From the IMG/VR virus record IMGVR_UViG_3300032268_000832, positions 62,001-126,000 of that record: a DNA stretch of 64,000 nucleotides; one strand, given 5' to 3'. Of the stretch, positions 44,893 through 54,557 are shown one piece after another; within the stretch, counting starts at the first letter, position 1, and each line of letters opens with the position of its first letter. Below the pieces are notes generated by a model. It was not told the origin of the DNA and searched no databases. It saw nothing but the letters and a program-made list of their open reading frames with translations. This DNA comes from a virus. A program made the position numbers and the translations under genes.

Positions 44893-46872
44893 ATGAGTTT
44901 AAGAAGACTGATGTTATTTACACTGACATCAAAAATAAGAAATATTATTCTATTGTTTAAAAATAGAATTTTTTCAGATTTAGGTAGATTTGAAGCTGAG
45001 AATTGTTTGTACACACAACTTAATGGTTTAGAATATAAGGGGTTACTAGATTCGGCAAGTTTAGTTATAACACCAAACGGTTATGAAGAGACTAAATTAT
45101 TTAGTGTTGTTCCAAATGATGGAACAACAGATTTTGCAGTTACAAGAGCTACAGTAGCAACAAGGGTTAATTCACAGGGTCTTCTAGAAACCGTTCCGTA
45201 TAACCAACTTCAATATACATCTCAATTAGAAAACTCAACATTTACAAAAAGAAATGTAACAATAACTAATAATACACTAACCGACCCTAACAACAGTAAC
45301 ACAGCTTATAATATAGTAGGTAACTCAGGTGTTACTTATAGTTACGCTGGAAGTACTTCAATAACATCGATAATTTCAGAAGGGTTTGCAAATACATTAT
45401 TCAATCCATTTATCGGTAATGCTTCAGTTTATTTAAAATACAATGGTTTAAATAGTGTCAGATTTATTTTATCGGTTTCAACTTCTCTAAACCTTACTAC
45501 ATTAGTTTTTGTTCAAGTAAATTTACAATCAGGTGAAATCACAAATTCTCAACTTACGTCATCTGATGGTTTAACAAATATTTCTAATAGTTTTATTGAA
45601 AATGTAGGTAATGGTTGGTTTAGAATAGGATTTAAGATACTCACAGCGTCATCAACTACAAACAATAGATTGGCAGTATCTCTAGGTGACACAATAAAAA
45701 CAACAGGTAATGGTGTGGATGGTGTGTATATTTGGGGTTTGCAACTTACAGTTGGGGGTAATGTACAAGACTATTGGCCAACAAGTACAAGAATAAATAT
45801 ACCTAGATTGGATTATAGTGGTACCACATGTCCGACACTCCTTACTGAACCACAACTTACAAATAGTTGGACAAATAACAATATTACATCTGGTTATACA
45901 AATAACACAAACGCTATTCAAGTGGCAACAATACCTAATGCATTTGGGGAAGGTTTTGATGGGTTTGATTATAATTTCAGTAGTGGAACGTTTTTGTCGA
46001 GCACTTTTAGTATAAGACAATTTGATACTAGAGGGTTTCCAATTCAACGTTTGTGTTTTTTTGTTAAAAATCCATCATCAGATTTTTTTGGAATAAACTA
46101 CACAAACGCAACACAAGTTATTTATCAATTTAGTACATTAACAGCAAGAGATTATTATTTAAGTGGTAATACAGGTACTATTACTAAAATAAATGAAAAC
46201 ACATATGCGTTATACATGCATATGGATAACGCCTCAACTGGACAATTTTCTCAAGTTAGGGTAGGGTTTGTAGGGGACTTGACTAGTCAAGTCCCAATTA
46301 CGGGTAGTACTATTTTAGGGTTAGGGTACCAACAAGGTGCGGCAGCAGGTTCTACACTACCTCTAACCTATAACCCAATAACAACAGGTGCCTCATCAGT
46401 TACAAAAAACGCTGAAACACTTACTAAGGTAGGTATTGAAAATCTTATAGGTCAAACAGAAGGTACTTTGTTAGTTAAGGGGTACCAGTTTGATAGAGGG
46501 ATTGTTTTAAGAATAAGAAACAGTGGAAGTACAACACTTAACAGAATCGCAATATTCTGTGCAAGTAATGATGGAAAAGTTGAATGCGCAATAACTAAAA
46601 ATGGTACAGCTGTAAATTCAACTGTTCTGACATCACCAATTGTTTTTAAAAAAAACATTGCCTTTGTTTATTCAAATTTAGGTTTTAAAGTTTTTATTAA
46701 TGGTGCTATAATTTTTACACACACATACGCAACACAAACCGATTTTACCGCAGTACTAAATGAACTAAACTTAGGTTCAGTAAGCGAAAGAGCTACAGCT
46801 AGATTTGAATTAGTAGCTTTATGGAAAACACAATTAACAGATGAACAAGTAATACAATTAACCACATTATGA
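44893..46872 (+). CDS. fibre/spike protein, jelly-roll type
   Basis: The 659-residue protein is probably a fibre or head-spike: RATVATRVNSQGLLETVPYN and LDYSGTTCPTLLTEPQ are segments seen in Bacteroidota phage fibre proteins, followed by three to four beta sandwich-like blocks. The last block (residues about 480-659; TEGTLLVKGYQFDRGIVLRI to LVALWKTQLTDEQVIQL) resembles a concanavalin/LamG-type domain that could bind sugars. It is flanked by fibre genes, with 6 bases to the one before and a 4-base overlap to the next. Confidence 0.65.
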   Translation: MSLRRLMLFTLTSKIRNIILLFKNRIFSDLGRFEAENCLYTQLNGLEYKGLLDSASLVITPNGYEETKLFSVVPNDGTTDFAVTRATVATRVNSQGLLETVPYNQLQYTSQLENSTFTKRNVTITNNTLTDPNNSNTAYNIVGNSGVTYSYAGSTSITSIISEGFANTLFNPFIGNASVYLKYNGLNSVRFILSVSTSLNLTTLVFVQVNLQSGEITNSQLTSSDGLTNISNSFIENVGNGWFRIGFKILTASSTTNNRLAVSLGDTIKTTGNGVDGVYIWGLQLTVGGNVQDYWPTSTRINIPRLDYSGTTCPTLLTEPQLTNSWTNNNITSGYTNNTNAIQVATIPNAFGEGFDGFDYNFSSGTFLSSTFSIRQFDTRGFPIQRLCFFVKNPSSDFFGINYTNATQVIYQFSTLTARDYYLSGNTGTITKINENTYALYMHMDNASTGQFSQVRVGFVGDLTSQVPITGSTILGLGYQQGAAAGSTLPLTYNPITTGASSVTKNAETLTKVGIENLIGQTEGTLLVKGYQFDRGIVLRIRNSGSTTLNRIAIFCASNDGKVECAITKNGTAVNSTVLTSPIVFKKNIAFVYSNLGFKVFINGAIIFTHTYATQTDFTAVLNELNLGSVSERATARFELVALWKTQLTDEQVIQLTTL

Positions 46873-47159
46873 TAAAGATATATAAATTAAAATATAATGA
46901 TAGAGAATCGGGTATAAACGATTTAATAAATAAGGAAGTTATAGATAGTGACGGATTGTTTGGTACAGGTATAAACGCTGTAGTAGAAGTTGGTAGAATA
47001 ATATTACTAAATGGAGTTTGTGATGATGAAGGAAATGAGGTTGAACCGACTCAATATTATGATGGGTATCACTTTGATGTCATGAGTGAAAGAGAAATAG
47101 ATTTTGGTTATAATGAAATAATTGTTAATAACCCAAAACACACTTTTTACGGTTTTTAA
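46869..47159 (+). CDS. small unknown protein in fibre cluster
   Basis: The 96-residue acidic protein (MIKIYKLKYNDRESGINDLI) has no recognised family. It overlaps the spike gene by 4 bases (ATGA), so it is translationally coupled to it. Such small genes after fibre genes are often fibre-assembly chaperones; nothing in the sequence proves that here. Confidence 0.5.
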   Translation: MIKIYKLKYNDRESGINDLINKEVIDSDGLFGTGINAVVEVGRIILLNGVCDDEGNEVEPTQYYDGYHFDVMSEREIDFGYNEIIVNNPKHTFYGF

Positions 47160-47178
47160 ATTAAATTAAAATACTCAT

Positions 47179-47195
47179 GATATTTATTTATAAAT
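47179..47195 (+). promoter_or_regulatory. late-type promoter
   Basis: The box reads GATATTTATTTATAAAT, 9 bases before the fibre gene ATG at 47205. Confidence 0.55.
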
Positions 47196-47204
47196 AAATA
47201 AAAT

Positions 47205-50200
47205 ATGGGACAAAAAATTAATTCAACACCAATAAGTTCAATATATTACCAAACTGGTAATGGTACACCATCACATATAGCTACTATAGGTTGTGTATAT
47301 ACTGACGTTGATACTGGGAATATGTATATAAATAAAGATGGTTTAGTTAATTGGGTACCTTTTTCAGATTCAAGTTCATCAATATTTGGAAATTATTTAC
47401 CATTGTCTGGTGGTACTGTATATGGTAATACTATCTTTACTAGCGGTCTTACTGTTAATTATTTAGATTTTGATACTACACCAATAGTTCCATCACCAAC
47501 TGGTGGTACACTATATTTTGATTCAACTGAAAACGCTTTATCCTATAAACCTGTTACAAATCAAAATGATGTTACGGTAAATTTGGGTCAAGAAAGTTTA
47601 ATTAAAATTTACAATAATTTAGGATACCAAATCAACAATGGTCAAGTTTTACATATTACAGGGTCTACTATAACAGGTGGTACACCAACAGTTGCGTTGG
47701 CTAACGCATCAAAATTAGGAACCGTATTTACTGTAGGTTTAGCACAAACTTCAGGTGTTGCAACTCACGATATACCTAGCGGACAATATGGTTTTATGAC
47801 AAACTTTGGCGTAGTTAGAGATTTAAACACATCAGCGTTTACCGCAGGGCAAGAGGTATTTTTATCTGATACTATTGATGGGGCTTTAACCAACGACCCA
47901 AATGATATTGCATACACTTCAAGGGTTTCAACCGTTGGTTATTGTTTGGAATCAAATGCAACAACAGGTAAAATATTAGTTCAAATTACTAATGAAAACG
48001 CTGTACAAAGTTTGACACAACTACAAGTAAATGTGTTGTTGGGTAATACAATATCGACAGGTGTTTTTAATTTTACTGGAATAACGTTGGCGTCAAGCAA
48101 CACGTTTAACGTTGCACCAGTAGATGCTTGGTTGGTTGACAATACAACAAATCCTTTAGTTCCAGAAGTTCTTTATGTTAAGTATTCTGGTCAAACAAAT
48201 ATTCCATCACTTTATTATAATACGGCAACAGAAACATACCTGTTACTTACTAGTGCTGGTACTATAACACAACAGACAACATTTCCAACACCGCAACAAA
48301 GAAGACAAAATATTTATTTGGGTAAAATGGGTCATGGTAATAGAACTAGTCTTATTAACGCATTTAACGAACCCGATTTAGACGTATCACCATTATCACA
48401 ACTTCGTGATATGTTTACACCGATTAAATTAATAAATGAAAATATTTATCCAAGCCCTAATTCAAATCTAACATTTAATACTAGTAGTGGAACTTTATTT
48501 GGGTTAGGTATTGGGTTTACGACAAATCAACTTAACCCAAGTAGTATAAGTGTATCAGGAAACTCACCAACAACATTTCAATATAGAACACAAACAGGTG
48601 GTACAGCAACCAATAGAACTACAATAGACCCAGCAAATTATGATTTAAATGGTGTAGTCACTTCAATTGGAAGTCCAGCAAAACAAGCGACAAACCAAAG
48701 AATATATTTGTTACAAAATGGTCAATTTAGGATACAATATGGTCAAACTAAATATGCTGATTTAACAACAGCAATTGCAGCGGTTAATACAGAAGCATTT
48801 ACAACATTTTCAAACTTTAGGGATAACGCAGTATTAATTGCAATATTATCTGTTAGGTCAGATGCAACAATTTTAAGTAATATAGCACAAGCCAAAATTA
48901 CGTTTGCATCAAAATTTGGTGAAACAGTAGGTGGAACTGGTGGTATTTCAACCACTACACTTCAACAAGCGTATGATAATTCAGCAACACCTGAGATTGT
49001 AACAAATTCGGCAGAAGGTGCATTATCTATTAAAAATGGTACTGGTAATGCTGATAACGTAACTAGATTACTTGAGGGTCTTAATGCTGCTGGAAATGCA
49101 ACTAGTTTTATTAGAGCTGATGGTGATATATCTGGAACAACAATACAAACAAATAATTTAACAGCTACTACAATTTCAGCTACAACAGTAACAGCAAATA
49201 ATCTTAATGGTTTATCGTCTTCAGCAACAACCGCGGTAAATGTTAATATCACAGAAATTACAAATGCACCTATTGATTATAATATAACTTTTGTAGGTAG
49301 TGTCTCGGGTAGTAATGGTTTAGGTGTTGATTCAACCACTTTAACTTATAATCCAAGTATTAGTACTTTTAAAACCCCAGTTATGTCTGCATCATCAACA
49401 ATAAATTCTGGTACTCTTACAACAACTACAATAAATGGTTCTAATAACCAATCAGGTATCGTTGTTGTTGGTAGTAACACAGTTGGTGGGTCTGGTTATG
49501 TAGATTTCATAAAAGTCACAAATACGTCTGCTGGTGCAACAAATATAAATAAAACAATTCGTGTAAACAACACAGGTGCTATAGAATTCATCAACAGCAC
49601 ATATCTTGCAACAACATTTAGTATTTCAGATAATGGTATCATAACAATTACTAGCCCAGCAAGCGTTACAAGTAATTCTGCGACTAACAATGCGTTGAAT
49701 GTTGGAACTAAAGGTCAATTATTTGATGATGGTAACTTTCATATACACAGTAATAGTGGTTCTGTATGGATTAATTCATTGGATGGTAATCCTATTCGTT
49801 TAGGTACACAAACCAATACAGGTAACTCGGCTGTTATTGTAGATACAACTACTGTTGGACATAGTTTCTTCACAAAAGTTCAGAGTGGTTTTAACGTGGC
49901 TTTTGGTACCGAGATAACCATGGATAACTTAAAGATTCGTATTAACGGAACTGGTGGTTCTGGTGGTCTTGTACAAGCTGGTGCTGTGAGTGGTAGTTTT
50001 GCTGCTTATACAACTTTAGTTGGTAATGTTGCTGGTGCAGCACTACAAGGTGATACTAATTCTGGTGGTATTACATTTACAACAACTTATCAAAACATAA
50101 GTGGTGTTCAGAAGACTTTATCCGCTGGTGGTGACACTACAACGTTACACCTTATTGATACCACAAACAGTAGAATATATAGAATAACAGCGATACACTG

Positions 50201-50246
50201 TCAAGGCACAACTGGTGGTTACACTAGTATTGAACGTATGTCATAA
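47205..50246 (+). CDS. large tail fibre protein
   Basis: The 1013-residue protein has no close family I can name. Its N-terminus (MGQKINSTPISSIYYQTGNG; GCVYTDVDTGNMYIN) is like virion-bound fibre starts. The middle (LGQESLIKIYNNLGYQINNG; TAGQEVFLSDTIDGALT) and the C-terminal Gly/Ser/Thr-rich beta part suit a long fibre; a LTATTISATTVTANN segment repeats the motif seen in the fibres at 32153 and 42838. It follows a late-type promoter. It is the largest fibre in the window and likely bears a receptor-binding end (GGDTTTLHLIDTTNSRIYRI). Confidence 0.7.
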   Translation: MGQKINSTPISSIYYQTGNGTPSHIATIGCVYTDVDTGNMYINKDGLVNWVPFSDSSSSIFGNYLPLSGGTVYGNTIFTSGLTVNYLDFDTTPIVPSPTGGTLYFDSTENALSYKPVTNQNDVTVNLGQESLIKIYNNLGYQINNGQVLHITGSTITGGTPTVALANASKLGTVFTVGLAQTSGVATHDIPSGQYGFMTNFGVVRDLNTSAFTAGQEVFLSDTIDGALTNDPNDIAYTSRVSTVGYCLESNATTGKILVQITNENAVQSLTQLQVNVLLGNTISTGVFNFTGITLASSNTFNVAPVDAWLVDNTTNPLVPEVLYVKYSGQTNIPSLYYNTATETYLLLTSAGTITQQTTFPTPQQRRQNIYLGKMGHGNRTSLINAFNEPDLDVSPLSQLRDMFTPIKLINENIYPSPNSNLTFNTSSGTLFGLGIGFTTNQLNPSSISVSGNSPTTFQYRTQTGGTATNRTTIDPANYDLNGVVTSIGSPAKQATNQRIYLLQNGQFRIQYGQTKYADLTTAIAAVNTEAFTTFSNFRDNAVLIAILSVRSDATILSNIAQAKITFASKFGETVGGTGGISTTTLQQAYDNSATPEIVTNSAEGALSIKNGTGNADNVTRLLEGLNAAGNATSFIRADGDISGTTIQTNNLTATTISATTVTANNLNGLSSSATTAVNVNITEITNAPIDYNITFVGSVSGSNGLGVDSTTLTYNPSISTFKTPVMSASSTINSGTLTTTTINGSNNQSGIVVVGSNTVGGSGYVDFIKVTNTSAGATNINKTIRVNNTGAIEFINSTYLATTFSISDNGIITITSPASVTSNSATNNALNVGTKGQLFDDGNFHIHSNSGSVWINSLDGNPIRLGTQTNTGNSAVIVDTTTVGHSFFTKVQSGFNVAFGTEITMDNLKIRINGTGGSGGLVQAGAVSGSFAAYTTLVGNVAGAALQGDTNSGGITFTTTYQNISGVQKTLSAGGDTTTLHLIDTTNSRIYRITAIHCQGTTGGYTSIERMS

Positions 50247-50248
50247 AT

Positions 50249-50398
50249 TTATTCACCGTATAAGTCTTTTTTAGGTGTGCAACCCTCTCTAATCAGTTTT
50301 TCCACAAACTGAAACATCTTTAACCCATTTTCTTCACAATATTTTTTAAGAAGTTCATGGGTTAAAGGTGTTATTTTTATGTTTTTATCCCTTTTCAT
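50249..50398 (-). CDS. small ribbon-helix-helix-like protein
   Basis: This 49-residue reading frame starts at ATG 50398-50396. The sequence (MKRDKNIKITPLTHELLKKY, then CEENGLKMFQFVEKLIREG) has the RHH layout: one short strand with alternating residues (KNIKITPL), helix 1 (THELLKKYCEENG), a turn and helix 2 (KMFQFVEKLIREG). RHH proteins bind operator DNA as dimers. It is antisense to the flanking tail genes, and an 8-bp inverted repeat lies upstream of its start. Translation is inferred from the fold-like pattern and codon use only. Confidence 0.65.
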   Translation of the reverse strand: MKRDKNIKITPLTHELLKKYCEENGLKMFQFVEKLIREGCTPKKDLYGE

Positions 50399-50414
50399 AT
50401 GTCTTTTACCTATA

Positions 50415-50445
50415 AGTATGATAAAAATATGAAAAAAATCATACT
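50415..50445. promoter_or_regulatory. inverted repeat upstream of RHH gene
   Basis: Arms AGTATGAT (50415-50422) and ATCATACT (50438-50445) are perfect 8-bp inverted copies, centres 23 bp apart (about two helical turns). It sits 17 bases before the small gene's ATG, as an operator for an autoregulator would; a hairpin in RNA is the alternative. Confidence 0.5.
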
Positions 50446-50491
50446 AAAAGTGATTATTATTTTTTTACAAACCCACTTTTGAAAAATCAGT

Positions 50492-50508
50492 GATATTTAT
50501 TATAAAAC
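50492..50508 (+). promoter_or_regulatory. late-type promoter before tail sheath
   Basis: The box reads GATATTTATTATAAAAC. It is 42 bases before the sheath ATG, farther than the other boxes, so the leader is longer. Confidence 0.6.
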
Positions 50509-50550
50509 AAAACATTAAATTTAATAATATCACTTAAAAAGTAAAAAAAT

Positions 50551-53406
50551 ATGGCAACAAAAGTGTTCGTAAGTCCAGGGGTTTATACCTCAGAAAAAGA
50601 CTTATCATTTATTACACGTCAAATCGGTGTTACAACTTTAGGTTTAGTTGGGGAGACTACAATAGGTCCTGCATTTCAACCAATTTTTGTAGGCAATTAT
50701 GGCGAATTCCAATCTTTTTTTGGTGGCCAAAATGCTACTAGAGTAAAAGATAACGGTGCACCAAGATATGAATTACCTTATATCGCTAAATCGTATTTAT
50801 CTCAATCAAACCAATTATTCGTAACTAGAGTATTAGGGTTTTCTGGATATGATGCAGGTAAAGCATGGGGTATAACATTACAAGGTACATTAGACCCTGA
50901 TACTGTTGGGGTAACTTCATCAGGAACCACATATAGTCCTATAATTTCATATACAGCAATAACTGCTACTAATGAGGTTGTTAGTGTTGTTTCAAACGTA
51001 CCTTTAATTCAACAATTATATAATGATGGTACTTTAGTAAATCCATTGAATATATTGGGTACTTTCAGTGCTACAGGTAATGTCGCATCTATAGATGTAG
51101 AGTACAAAAAAACAGGTGCTACTTATAGTGGTGTATCATTTAATTTATTTGTTAATTCAATCGGTACTACTGGTTTATATACAACTGGTACAACAACAGG
51201 TGCTACAGTTACTTATTCTGGTTCAGCATATTCTGATGTTGAAAACAAGTTGGTAACTTTATTACGTTCTAGAGGTACAATAAATTCAGCTACACAGTTA
51301 CCTAACTTTGAAGTTAGTGCGGCTACAGGTAATTTAGGTTTTAACCCTACTTATACCGCTGCAAATAGTGACGCTTTAGGTGATTTCGCGTTGACTGGTA
51401 CATCTAATACTCAAGGTGCTTTTAGTTATGTATTATCGTTTGATAAAACAAAACAAAACTACATTACTAGAGTATTGGGTAGAGAAGCTCAAGATGGAAC
51501 AACAGCAATTTTTGTTGAAGAGTTCTATAACAATATGTTTACTGATTTAAACGCTGCTGAAAAAATAGCTGGTATTAATTTAAGTCTTGTGAATTATAGT
51601 GGAGAATTTTCTGATTATCAAAAAGAATACCAACCAGCAGTTACACCTTATGTAGTTTCTGAATTACGTGGTACTAACTTATTTAGATTATTTAGATTCT
51701 GGACAATATCAGACGGTAACGCTGCTAACGAACAATTTAAAATATCTATTAGAAATATTAATTTAGATTCTGGTGAATTTGATGTTGTTGTTAGAGGATT
51801 CTACGATACTGATGCTCAACCAACTGTATTGGAAACATTCAGTCGTTGTACTATGAGCCCAACATCTAATAATTACGTTGCTAGAAGAATAGGTACACTT
51901 GATGGTGAATACCCATCTAAATCATCTTATGTTCTTATTGAGATGGATACTGATTCAGATACTAGCGATATGGTTCCAGCTGGTTTCGTAGGTTTCCCAA
52001 TTAGAGATTACCAAGAAAATAGCAATACAACAGTTGTTAACCCTGCTATTGAGTATAAAAAAGCTTATGGTACATTTGAAAATAAACGTAAATATTATTT
52101 AGGTTTATCTGAAACTGTAGGTATTGATTCGGATTTCTTTGATTATAAAGGGGTTCCTGTAGGACAAACTTATGATATGTGGACTGGTCTTACAAAAGGT
52201 TTCCATATGGACGTTAATGCTACTGGCGCTACAATCGACAATGTATTTGTTGTGATTAACAATAGTGGTGATACATATAATCCAATATTCTTATTTGATA
52301 CTGGTGACGCTGCGTTTAACAGTACTGCTGTAGCAGATGCTAATAATCCATATAATAAAATATATGCGCGTAAATTTACATTTGCACCTTATGGTGGTTT
52401 TGATGGATGGGATATATACAGAACTAGAAGAAGTAACTTAGACTCATTCTTAATCAACGGTACTAATGGTGTTAAAGGTTTAAATAGTGGTGCTTTTACT
52501 AATAGAACACTTACAAACGGTGATTTAGGTATTAATTCAGATTACTACGCATATTTAGAAGCTATTTGGACATTTAAAAACCCAGAAGCAGTTAATATTA
52601 ATGTGTTTGCAACTCCAGGTATTGATACGTTTGATAACAGTAACTTAATTGAGGCTGCTATTGAAATGGTTGAAACTGATAGAGCTGACTCATTATATAT
52701 TTTAACAACCCCAGATACAAATGCTGGTGGTGAGGTTATGTCAGCTGAAGAAATTTCAGATTTCTATTCTGATGGTTCTTTCGATAGTAACTACTCATGT
52801 ACTTATTGGCCATGGATTCAAGTAAACGATACTGAAAATAATGTTTACATTTGGATGCCGCCAACAAGAGATGTAGTTAGAAACATCGCGTTAACTGACA
52901 ACATTGCATTCCCATGGTTTGCTGTTGCTGGTATTCAAAGAGGTGATGTTGACTGTATTCAAGCTCGTAAAAAACTTACTCTTTCTGAAAGAGATGCGTT
53001 ATACGAAAATAGAGTTAACCCAATTGCAACTTTCACATCAGATGGTGTTAAAATCTGGGGTAATAAAACTCTTCAAGTTAAAGAATCTGCTCTTGACAGA
53101 ATCAACGTTAGAAGACTATTGTTACAAGCTAGAAAACTTATCTCTGCTGTTTCTATCAGATTGTTATTTGAACAAAACGATAGTGTTGTAAGAAATCAAT
53201 TCTTATCATTGGTTAACCCAATCTTAGATAATATTAGAGCTGAAAGAGGTCTTACAGACTTTAGAGTGGTTCTTTCAAATGACCCAGAAGATATCGATAG
53301 AAATCAACTTACAGGTCAGATATTCTTGAAACCAACTAGAGCGTTAGAGTTCATCCAATTAGAGTTCGTAATTATGAACACTGGTGCATCTTTCGATAAC
53401 ATCTAA
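50551..53406 (+). CDS. gp18: tail sheath protein, gp18-like
   Basis: The 951-residue protein begins VFVSPGVYTSEKDLSFITRQ followed by GVTTLGLVGETTIGPAFQPI, the classic sheath start, and ends with TFTSDGVKIWGNKTL and RRLLLQARKLISAVSIRLLF, the conserved C-terminal sheath core. T4 gp18 has 659 residues; the excess here lies in the middle (about 130-480, Gly/Thr-rich inserts), where sheath proteins vary and where surface domains are added. The sheath contracts to drive the tube through the envelope. Its own late-type promoter and a terminator bound it. Confidence 0.95.
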   Translation: MATKVFVSPGVYTSEKDLSFITRQIGVTTLGLVGETTIGPAFQPIFVGNYGEFQSFFGGQNATRVKDNGAPRYELPYIAKSYLSQSNQLFVTRVLGFSGYDAGKAWGITLQGTLDPDTVGVTSSGTTYSPIISYTAITATNEVVSVVSNVPLIQQLYNDGTLVNPLNILGTFSATGNVASIDVEYKKTGATYSGVSFNLFVNSIGTTGLYTTGTTTGATVTYSGSAYSDVENKLVTLLRSRGTINSATQLPNFEVSAATGNLGFNPTYTAANSDALGDFALTGTSNTQGAFSYVLSFDKTKQNYITRVLGREAQDGTTAIFVEEFYNNMFTDLNAAEKIAGINLSLVNYSGEFSDYQKEYQPAVTPYVVSELRGTNLFRLFRFWTISDGNAANEQFKISIRNINLDSGEFDVVVRGFYDTDAQPTVLETFSRCTMSPTSNNYVARRIGTLDGEYPSKSSYVLIEMDTDSDTSDMVPAGFVGFPIRDYQENSNTTVVNPAIEYKKAYGTFENKRKYYLGLSETVGIDSDFFDYKGVPVGQTYDMWTGLTKGFHMDVNATGATIDNVFVVINNSGDTYNPIFLFDTGDAAFNSTAVADANNPYNKIYARKFTFAPYGGFDGWDIYRTRRSNLDSFLINGTNGVKGLNSGAFTNRTLTNGDLGINSDYYAYLEAIWTFKNPEAVNINVFATPGIDTFDNSNLIEAAIEMVETDRADSLYILTTPDTNAGGEVMSAEEISDFYSDGSFDSNYSCTYWPWIQVNDTENNVYIWMPPTRDVVRNIALTDNIAFPWFAVAGIQRGDVDCIQARKKLTLSERDALYENRVNPIATFTSDGVKIWGNKTLQVKESALDRINVRRLLLQARKLISAVSIRLLFEQNDSVVRNQFLSLVNPILDNIRAERGLTDFRVVLSNDPEDIDRNQLTGQIFLKPTRALEFIQLEFVIMNTGASFDNI

Positions 53407-53423
53407 TAAAAAATAAACAAAAC

Positions 53424-53456
53424 AAAAAGGCTTCCTTAGTGGGAGCTTTTTTTGTT
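53424..53456 (+). terminator. rho-independent terminator after sheath gene
   Basis: A stem AAAAAGGCTTCC / GGGAGCTTTTTT (with two wobble pairs) closes a 5-base loop and runs into T-rich sequence. Confidence 0.75.
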
Positions 53457-53462
53457 TTATAA

Positions 53463-53478
53463 GATATTTATGTTAAAC
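53463..53478 (+). promoter_or_regulatory. late-type promoter
   Basis: The box reads GATATTTATGTTAAAC and lies 7 bases before the ATG at 53486. Confidence 0.55.
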
Positions 53479-53485
53479 AACTATT

Positions 53486-53857
53486 ATGAAGCTTATAATT
53501 ACAGAAACACAATACAATAGACTTTTTTTAAACGAAGAAAAAGAAGTATCATTCAATTTTGATAATGACACCATATTGGCGTTCGGAAAATTAATTGGAT
53601 TACCAATGAAAGGTCAAAACGGTTTTTTAGCTGATAGAGCGTTAGATAACCAAGAAGTATTATCTAAGATTTATTCAATTATGACAAATGTTAATGAGAA
53701 GAATAAAATTATCGATGATTTGGGGAATAAAGGTATGGTTGATTCAGATAAAAAACTACATGATAATATTGAATCAATCGTTACAAATTTTAACAAATAT
53801 TCAAAGGATAAAACATTAAATTTGGATACCGTGTTAAATAAAATACTTAGAAAATAA
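53486..53857 (+). CDS. small tagged protein, possible head-internal
   Basis: The 123-residue protein begins MKLIITETQYNRLFLNEEKE. Residues 15-17 (LNE) form an (L/I)-x-E site at the end of a short tag, like the cleavage sites of T4 internal proteins. The rest is helical and polar (DRALDNQEVLSKIYSIMTNV) with no recognised family. The tag resembles the start of the 422-residue protein at 58037 (ILTETQY). It lies alone between sheath and tube genes with its own promoter, as a cassette inserted into the tail module. Confidence 0.6.
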   Translation: MKLIITETQYNRLFLNEEKEVSFNFDNDTILAFGKLIGLPMKGQNGFLADRALDNQEVLSKIYSIMTNVNEKNKIIDDLGNKGMVDSDKKLHDNIESIVTNFNKYSKDKTLNLDTVLNKILRK

Positions 53858-53895
53858 AATAATTTTTATTTTTTCTTCAATTTTTTTTCTTTCAT

Positions 53896-53912
53896 GATAT
53901 TTATAATTAAAT
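53896..53912 (+). promoter_or_regulatory. late-type promoter before tail tube
   Basis: The box reads GATATTTATAATTAAAT. It is 56 bases before the tube ATG, leaving a leader of unusual length in this genome. Confidence 0.55.
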
Positions 53913-53968
53913 AATAATTTATTACCAAAAAAAAGGTACTAATACATATCTTAAAAAAAACAAAAATT

Positions 53969-54457
53969 ATGGCTGATTTATTAATGAAAATGCCCCTACC
54001 ATACGAGCCTAAGAAAAAGAATCGTTGGTTAATTACATTTCCAGCTGACTTAGGTATCCAACAATGGTGGTTATCTTCAGCATCTAGACCTTCAATAACA
54101 CAAAATGAGGTTGAGATTCCTTTCCTAAACACATCTACATGGGTTATTGGTAGATTTACTTGGGAAGCAATTGACGTTACATTCCGTGACCCAATTGGTC
54201 CTTCTGCTACTCAAGCAATTATGGAATGGGTTCGTCTTCACTCTGAATCAATCACAGGTCGTCAAGGTTACGCTGCTGGTTATAAAAGACCAGTTGAGTT
54301 AGAAATGCTTGACCCGACAGGTGTTGTTATCGAGAAATGGTTATTAGATGGAACTATGCTTACAAATGTAGGATTTGGTGATTTATCATTTGAGGATGAT
54401 GGTATCGCTGAGATTACAGCAACTCTTAGGTTTGATAGAGCAATCTTATTATTCTAA
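53969..54457 (+). CDS. gp19: tail tube protein, gp19-like
   Basis: The 162-residue protein is the size of T4 gp19 (163). It has KKNRWLITFPADLGIQQWWL at the N-terminus, RFTWEAIDVTFRDPIGPSAT and ELEMLDPTGVVIEKWLLDG, then a final strand TATLRFDRAILLF, the conserved tube fold. Tube hexamers stack inside the sheath to form the DNA channel. The gene follows the sheath as in other contractile-tailed phages, separated by the small tagged gene. A terminator follows at 54498. Confidence 0.93.
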   Translation: MADLLMKMPLPYEPKKKNRWLITFPADLGIQQWWLSSASRPSITQNEVEIPFLNTSTWVIGRFTWEAIDVTFRDPIGPSATQAIMEWVRLHSESITGRQGYAAGYKRPVELEMLDPTGVVIEKWLLDGTMLTNVGFGDLSFEDDGIAEITATLRFDRAILLF

Positions 54458-54497
54458 TATTTAAAAATATATTATCCTAACCCATAAAAAATAAATA

Positions 54498-54530
54498 TAA
54501 AAACCATCTTTTTAGGTGGTTTTTTTATTT
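54498..54530 (+). terminator. rho-independent terminator after tube gene
   Basis: A stem of AAAACCATC and GGTGGTTTT (one wobble pair) closes a 6-base loop and is followed by a T run. Confidence 0.75.
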
Positions 54531-54536
54531 TATAGT

Positions 54537-54553
54537 AATATTTATAATAAAAT
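54537..54553 (+). promoter_or_regulatory. late-type promoter
   Basis: The box reads AATATTTATAATAAAAT, 4 bases before the ATG at 54558. Its position supports that start over one at 54516. Confidence 0.65.
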
Positions 54554-54557
54554 AAAA

